DNA of 64,000 bases from the NCBI RefSeq assembly GCF_024508275.1, contig NZ_CP101989.1:558001-622000 (forward strand), given 5' to 3'. The notes below the pieces were generated by a model. The model was not told where the DNA came from. It made no database searches and worked only from the letters and a program-made list of their open reading frames with translations. Numbering within the stretch: the first letter of the stretch is position 1; each line of letters starts with the position of its first letter. Origin of the DNA: Cellulomonas wangsupingiae. GTDB taxonomy: Bacteria > Actinomycetota > Actinomycetes > Actinomycetales > Cellulomonadaceae. The position numbers and the translations under genes were made by a program. Shown here in pieces: positions 59,200 through 64,000 of this stretch.

Positions 59200-59982
59200 C
59201 TACGGGACCTCGACCGAGATGTTCGCGCGCTCGGTGCCCGGCGGGGACGCGAGCGTCGCCCAGAAGTCGGTGCTGCGCATCCAGGGCTGCAGGCCCATCG
59301 GCAGGTCCCGGCTCGGGATCTCGGGGAGCTCGGCCCGCGTGAAGTCGTCCCCGTAGGGGACCAGCGGCCGCTGCTCGTCGGGGTCGCGGATCTGGGCGTG
59401 CAGCCGACCGAGCGCCACGTTCCAGTTGTCCAGGAGGTCCTGGCGCGTGATCGGGCCACCCTCCTTGTCCGCGGTCGGGTGCAGGGCCCGCTGCTGGAAC
59501 ACGTCCACCCCGGCTCCCTCCGGCGACTGCGTGAACGCCTGCCAGGCGTGGAACGCGGGGGTCCCGAAGGTGACGACCGCCTCGATCCTGCCCGGGGCCA
59601 GCGCCGCCCGCAGCCAGCGGTCGCGGTACGCCTGGATCCCGGGGTCGTTGAGGTGCGGCAGCGCCATGCCCTGGTGGTAGATCCCGTACAGGAACGCGTT
59701 GACCATGAGGTAGCTCTTGGTGAACCCGAGCTTCTCGACGAACCCCTGCACCCGGCGCCCCGCCTGCCCCGACAGGATCCGACGCGTGAACGCCTCGGTC
59801 TGGGCGGGGTCCTGACCGATGACGAGGAGGCGCGCGGTGCCGTTGGCGCGCCCGCGGTAGAAGATCGGCCCCCACAGGGACCGGAAGCCGTCGGCGCCGC
59901 GGAAGACGGTGTCGTCGGGGTAGATGCGGCACAGCGTCCGGAACACGCCTGTGGGTCCGGTGTCGAACGGGTCGGTGATCAT
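59200..59982 (-). CDS. Uracil-DNA-glycosylase superfamily protein
   Basis: The fold's first motif appears as LLVIGQDPAQTEAF, close to the GQDPY of family-1 UDG but with Ala in place of the Tyr, and the asparagine-containing strand is YLMVNAFLYGIY. The usual terminal H-P-S/H motif is recalled by ALHPTADKEGG. The 260-residue length fits. Substrate specificity (uracil removal or another nucleobase) cannot be settled by eye. It is divergent from the amidohydrolase gene. Confidence 0.83.
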   Translation of the reverse strand: MITDPFDTGPTGVFRTLCRIYPDDTVFRGADGFRSLWGPIFYRGRANGTARLLVIGQDPAQTEAFTRRILSGQAGRRVQGFVEKLGFTKSYLMVNAFLYGIYHQGMALPHLNDPGIQAYRDRWLRAALAPGRIEAVVTFGTPAFHAWQAFTQSPEGAGVDVFQQRALHPTADKEGGPITRQDLLDNWNVALGRLHAQIRDPDEQRPLVPYGDDFTRAELPEIPSRDLPMGLQPWMRSTDFWATLASPPGTERANISVEVP

Positions 59983-60216
59983 CGGGTCCCCCTGTTCCCG
60001 AGCCCTTCCTCCCGAGCGTCCCAGCGGAACGGGTCCGGCGCCACACGCGGCGTCCGCGATTCACCCGTGTCCCCCCGGAGCGCGCCGAGTAGCATCGGCG
60101 ACACCCGCCCCGGGTGCCTGGGGGAGCCTCGGTGGCGCGGCCGCATCCACCGTGAGCACGACGTGCACGCCCGGACGCCACCCCCGCACGTCGGGCCTGT
60201 CGGCGGGGGGCCGGTC

Positions 60217-61746
60217 ATGGCACAGCTGGTGCTGGCGGGACGCGTCCTGCCGATGGCGCAGGGTGCCGACGCGGCGCCGCGCCGCGGGCGCGTGTGGATC
60301 GAGGACGACCGCGTCGTCGAGGTCACCCCGGGGCGCAGGCGCCGCGCCGGGTTCAGCGGGGCGACCGAGGTCGACGTCGGCGACGACCTGGTGCTGCCCG
60401 GCTTCGTCGACATGCACAACCACCTCGCGTACGACGCGCTGCCGCTGTGGACGGAGCCGGGCCGCACGGAGCCCTGGCGCCACAACAAGCACTGGCCGGA
60501 CGCGGACACCTACACCGGGTCGGTCACCGAGCCGGCGTGGGTGTACGCCAAGGCGTGCCCGGAGGCGCTGCTCGCGTACGTGCAGGTCCGCGCGATGGCC
60601 GGCGGTGCGACGGCGGCACAGGGGTGGCCGACGTCGAACCGGGGCTACCGCACGGTGGTGCGCAACGTCGACAGCGAGGACGCCGGCACGGGCAGGGACG
60701 ACCTGATCTACACGTCGGTGGTCACCAGGACGGCCGACGCGCTCACCGAGTCGGTGCGCCGGATGAACGCCGGGTCGGGGTTCATCTACCACTGCGCGGA
60801 GGGGCGGCGGGGGTCGCGCGTCCTGCAGGACTACACCGACCTGCAGCGCACCGACGGGCTGCTGAGCACGCTCATCGCCGTCCACTGCTGCGCCGTGGAC
60901 GCCGCCCACTGGGCGGACTGGGACGCGGCGGCCGCGGGCGGTGTCGTCTGGTCGCCGCTGTCCAACCTCGTGCTCTACGGCGAGACCACGCTCGTCGACG
61001 ACGCCCGCGCCCGCGGCGTCACCGTCTGCCTCGGCAGCGACTGGGGGCCGTCGGGCACGAAGAACCTGCTTGGCGAGATGAAGGTCGCGCGGATCGCCGC
61101 GGACCACCTCGGGTACGACCTCACCGACGCGCAGATCGTCGAGATGGTCACGAGCAACCCCGGCACGCTCCTGGAGCGGTGCTGGCACCGCCCCGTCGGA
61201 CGTCTGGTGCCCGGGGCGTTCGCCGACGTCGTCGTCATCCGTGCGCACGGCCGCGACCCGTGGGCGGGCGTCGTCGCCGCGCGCGAGCAGGACGTCGCCC
61301 TCGTCGTCGTCGGCGGCGTGCCGCGGTACGGCGACGCCGACCTCATGGAGGCGGCCGGCGCCCCGCCCAGCTTCACCGCGACCGTCGGTGGCCGCCCGCG
61401 ACGCGTCGCGCTGCCCGACCCGCAGGACCCCGCGGCGGCCTGGTCGTGGGAGGAGGTCACCGGCACGCTCGACGCCGTCCAGCGGGACCCGCAGCAGGCC
61501 GTCGTCGCGGCGCAGGCACGCGCCGCCGCCGGCCCCCGGTTCGCCCCCGACGCCGAGCTCGAGCTCTTCCTCGACATGCCCGACACGCGGCGCACCGGCC
61601 GCGCCGGCCCGCCCAAGGACCCCGCCGCGGTGCGGATCCCGCCGGTGCCCGCCGTCGAGCACGACGCGGCGTTCTTCGACGCCCTCGACGCGTCCCCCAT
61701 CCAGGGCGGCGTGCTCGCACCCCTGCGCGCGACGTTCCTGCCGTGA
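60217..61746 (+). CDS. Amidohydrolase (metal-dependent, TIM-barrel)
   Basis: The 509-residue enzyme opens with a small beta domain, then the HxH metal site in GFVDMHNHLAYD at about 68, a third His-containing strand FIYHCAEGRRGSR, LIAVHCCAVDAAHWADW and the catalytic Asp in VCLGSDWGPSGTKN. It is an ATZ/TRZ-like hydrolase of unknown substrate. After the barrel, roughly residues 390-509 form a long Pro/Ala/Arg-rich extension not typical of the family. ATG 60217 is preceded by a G-rich tract. It is coupled to the peptidase gene (GTGA). Confidence 0.86.
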   Translation: MAQLVLAGRVLPMAQGADAAPRRGRVWIEDDRVVEVTPGRRRRAGFSGATEVDVGDDLVLPGFVDMHNHLAYDALPLWTEPGRTEPWRHNKHWPDADTYTGSVTEPAWVYAKACPEALLAYVQVRAMAGGATAAQGWPTSNRGYRTVVRNVDSEDAGTGRDDLIYTSVVTRTADALTESVRRMNAGSGFIYHCAEGRRGSRVLQDYTDLQRTDGLLSTLIAVHCCAVDAAHWADWDAAAAGGVVWSPLSNLVLYGETTLVDDARARGVTVCLGSDWGPSGTKNLLGEMKVARIAADHLGYDLTDAQIVEMVTSNPGTLLERCWHRPVGRLVPGAFADVVVIRAHGRDPWAGVVAAREQDVALVVVGGVPRYGDADLMEAAGAPPSFTATVGGRPRRVALPDPQDPAAAWSWEEVTGTLDAVQRDPQQAVVAAQARAAAGPRFAPDAELELFLDMPDTRRTGRAGPPKDPAAVRIPPVPAVEHDAAFFDALDASPIQGGVLAPLRATFLP

Positions 61747-63404
61747 CCGCCGACGGGGACACGGCGCGGAAGGCCCGCACGGGCGCCCCGCTCGACGACG
61801 TCGTCCCGCGCGCCGACGCGTCGTCCCCGGTCGTCCTGACGGCCACGCAGCGGCAGGACCTCGTCGACCTGTGGACCACGCTGCTCACCGACGTCTACGT
61901 GCACTACGGCCAGAAGCGCGCGCTGTACGGCTTCGATGCCGTCGCCGCCCTGGCGGCGCTGCGGCGCGACATCCCGTTCCTCGACTCGGCGGGGTTCCTG
62001 CGTGCGCTGACGCGGCTGATCAACCGGCTGCGGGACCAGCACACCCAGCTGTTCGTCGGGTCGGCCGACGAGGCGACGAGCACGTACGTCGCGGCCATGC
62101 CGTTCCTCGTCGAGTCCTTCGGGCCCTACACGTCGCCGACGTTCGCCGTCACGAAGGTCACCGACGACGTCCCCGACCCGGCGTTCGCGCCGGGCGTGCA
62201 CGTCACCACGTGGAACGGCGTGCCCTTCGCGCGGGCCGTCGACCTGTACGCCGACACCCTCACCGGCGGCCGTCCCGACGCCCGCCGCGCCCGTGCGCTG
62301 CAGACGCTCACGCAGCGCCCGCTCGCCTACCTGCCGCCGCCGGACGAGCTGTGGGTCGACGTCGGCTACCGACAGGCCGACGACCCGGCGGCCGGCGCCG
62401 ACCGCACCGTCCGCTTCGAGTGGCGGGCGATCCGGCCCCGGTCGGCCGCGACGGCGGACACGCTGCTCGGGACGCGCACGCGCCGCGCGATCGACGCCAT
62501 CGGCGAGAGCACGCGCCGGGCCCGCAAGCTGCTGTTCGCCACGGACCTGTGGGAGGCGGAGCGTCGGGACGCCGTCGCGCGCGCGGGCGACGCCGGGTGG
62601 CTGCCGACGGACTTCTCCGACGCCGTCGCGGCCCGGCCCGTCACCACGTCGCGCGGCGACTTCGGGTACCTGCGCCTGTGGACGTTCGACGTCCAGCACA
62701 CCGGGCGCTTCGTCGACGAGGTCGCCCGCCTCCTGCGCGCGCTGCCGCCGTCGGGCCTGGTCGTCGACCTGCGGGCCAACCCCGGCGGCGTCATCGAGAC
62801 CGCCGAGCGCGTGCTCGGGCTGTTCACCGACGCCCCCGTGGAGCCGGCCCGGTTCGCCTGCCGGGCGACCCGGGCGATGGTGGCGATCACCGAGGCCGAC
62901 GGCAACGGCGCCGACCTCGCCGACTGGGCGGGCTCGACACGCGCGGCGCTCGAGCTGGGGGAGGAGTTCTCGCAGCACCTGCCGATCACCGACCCCGACG
63001 CGTTCGACCGCGTCGAGCGCGCCTACCACGGGCCGGTCGTCGCGGTCGTGGACGCGAACACCTACTCGTGCGGCGACCTGTTCGCCGCGGGCGTCGTCGA
63101 CCACGGCATCGGGCGGGTCGTCTCGGTGGGGGCCGCGTCGGGGGCCGGCGGTGCCAACGTCTGGATGGCGGACGACGTGCAGTACGCCTACCACGCGGCC
63201 CGCCGCGAGCTGCCGCCGCTGCCGCCGGGCATCGGCTTCGCGGTGTCGGTGCGGCGCATGGTCCGGTCCGGGCGCGGGGCGGGGCTCGTCGTCGAGGACG
63301 TCGGCGTCGTCGGGGACGAGCACCACGAGATGACCGAGCGCGACCTCGTCGACGGCAACCACGACCTGCTCGAGTTCTGCACCGGGCTGCTCGCGGGCGG
63401 GTGA
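61743..63404 (+). CDS. S41 family peptidase, cytosolic
   Basis: The 553-residue protein has an N-terminal helical part (LTRLINRLRDQHTQLF, the family's D-x-HT-F motif), a PDZ-like middle (GVHVTTWNGVPFARAVDLY), and the S41 core: DFGYLRLWTFDV, LVVDLRANPGGVIETAER and the Ser nucleophile in DANTYSCGDLFAAGVVDH. There is no signal peptide or TM helix, unlike exported Ctp proteases, so it should act in the cytosol. GTG 61743 overlaps the amidohydrolase stop codon. Confidence 0.87.
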   Translation: MTADGDTARKARTGAPLDDVVPRADASSPVVLTATQRQDLVDLWTTLLTDVYVHYGQKRALYGFDAVAALAALRRDIPFLDSAGFLRALTRLINRLRDQHTQLFVGSADEATSTYVAAMPFLVESFGPYTSPTFAVTKVTDDVPDPAFAPGVHVTTWNGVPFARAVDLYADTLTGGRPDARRARALQTLTQRPLAYLPPPDELWVDVGYRQADDPAAGADRTVRFEWRAIRPRSAATADTLLGTRTRRAIDAIGESTRRARKLLFATDLWEAERRDAVARAGDAGWLPTDFSDAVAARPVTTSRGDFGYLRLWTFDVQHTGRFVDEVARLLRALPPSGLVVDLRANPGGVIETAERVLGLFTDAPVEPARFACRATRAMVAITEADGNGADLADWAGSTRAALELGEEFSQHLPITDPDAFDRVERAYHGPVVAVVDANTYSCGDLFAAGVVDHGIGRVVSVGAASGAGGANVWMADDVQYAYHAARRELPPLPPGIGFAVSVRRMVRSGRGAGLVVEDVGVVGDEHHEMTERDLVDGNHDLLEFCTGLLAGG

Positions 63405-63613
63405 CCCGCGGCGGCCACCGTGCCCGGAGCGGACCGGGCGACCGGGCGGACCCGGACGCGGGCCGCCGCGGCCCCTGTGTGCCGAGCGCCACGTGCCGCC
63501 CGTTGTGCGGCCACGCAGGTCTGACGATACGTTCGTCCAGGATGTGGCGTGCTCGCGCCTGCGGGGGCCGGTCGACGGACGTTCGCGTGCCGGGCGGGAC
63601 GTAGGGAGCTGAC

Positions 63614-64000
63614 ATGACGCGCAAGGGCGGCAACGTGGCCACGGAGCCGAGCACCACGACGGGTGCGGTGCAGGCCACGACGGGTGCGGTCGCGGCCGTG
63701 GCGGAGGGCGTCGACGCGCCCCGCCTGCCCCAGATCACGGCCGAGGTCCGCGAGGACGGCACGGGTGAGATCTCCGTCGACGGCGTGCGCGAGCGCGTCG
63801 CGATGGCCGACCTCGCGGAGGCCGGTGCCGCCGTCACGGCGCGCATCGCCGCCATCGCCGCGGAGGCCGGGCGGGCGCTGCCCGTCGAGGTGCGCGACCC
63901 GGACGGGCTGTGGGCGCTGCTCATCCACCCCGACGGCCGGGTCGACGAGGCCGAGGAGACGGACGTCGCACCCGTGCCCGTGGTGGACACCTGGTCCGAG
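63614..64000 (+). CDS. Unknown protein, 3' partial
   Basis: The frame is open from ATG 63614 to the window edge (129 codons). The N-terminal 35 residues are Thr/Ala-rich and disordered; residues about 40-110 (PRLPQITAEVREDGTGEISV, LAEAGAAVTARIAAIAAEAG, LWALLIHPDGRVDEA) form a small alpha/beta domain that I do not recognise. AGGGAG precedes the ATG. A 210-bp gap separates it from the peptidase gene. Confidence 0.75.
   Translation, partial: MTRKGGNVATEPSTTTGAVQATTGAVAAVAEGVDAPRLPQITAEVREDGTGEISVDGVRERVAMADLAEAGAAVTARIAAIAAEAGRALPVEVRDPDGLWALLIHPDGRVDEAEETDVAPVPVVDTWSE

Overview
The window looks like chromosomal DNA of a high-GC actinomycete, most likely Micrococcales close to Cellulomonas. The basis is the very high third-position GC, frequent GTG starts, many leaderless promoters, the disA-radA pair, an HspR-type operator before clpB, a LAL-type LuxR regulator, a GH43 enzyme and septum-formation-domain proteins. 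This placement is inference from gene content. I see no insertion sequence, prophage, plasmid gene, CRISPR array or rRNA. There is one tRNA.

Layout: 1-9.2 kb holds the end of a DrrAB-like exporter, glycogen phosphorylase, a LysR-effector-like protein coupled to trmB, a VOC protein, a CDF metal transporter, a hydrolase and a histidine phosphatase. 9.3-18.6 kb holds heat-regulated clpB, DedA, two septum-formation-domain membrane proteins, xthA, a GH43 enzyme and a formaldehyde-dehydrogenase-like gene with a small partner. 18.8-22.2 kb is a stress-like block: a decayed manganese-catalase gene, three overlapping envelope-associated genes, then a STAS/ANTAR pair. 22.3-27.7 kb is glycerol catabolism (glpK, glpF, glpD, divergent SorC-type regulator). 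27.7-33.2 kb holds argA, mutY, a remarkable inverted-repeat field, disA and radA. 33.3-43.7 kb holds a TetR-ABC exporter cassette, a membrane protein, a two-component system, a PAP2 phosphatase and topA.

43.8-45.1 kb holds a DUF559-like gene bracketed by two copies of a palindromic element. 45.3-49.9 kb holds an oxidoreductase, tmk-holB, a secreted lipoprotein peptidase and tRNA-Thr. 50-59.2 kb holds small envelope and unknown genes, an M15 peptidase, a stand-alone LigD-type polymerase, the LAL regulator with a tiny coupled partner, PspC and an anti-sigma kinase. 59.2-64 kb holds a UDG-like protein, an amidohydrolase-S41 peptidase pair and an unknown partial gene.

No obvious defence or biosynthetic island is present. 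The least explained structures are the 11-copy inverted-repeat field at 29.40-29.94 kb, the palindrome pair around 43.83-45.11 kb, the repeat module at 12.01-12.09 kb, and the amidohydrolase-S41 pair. A -10 hexamer (TANNNT) placed 6-7 nt before the start codon recurs at well over ten genes and was used to decide several starts.
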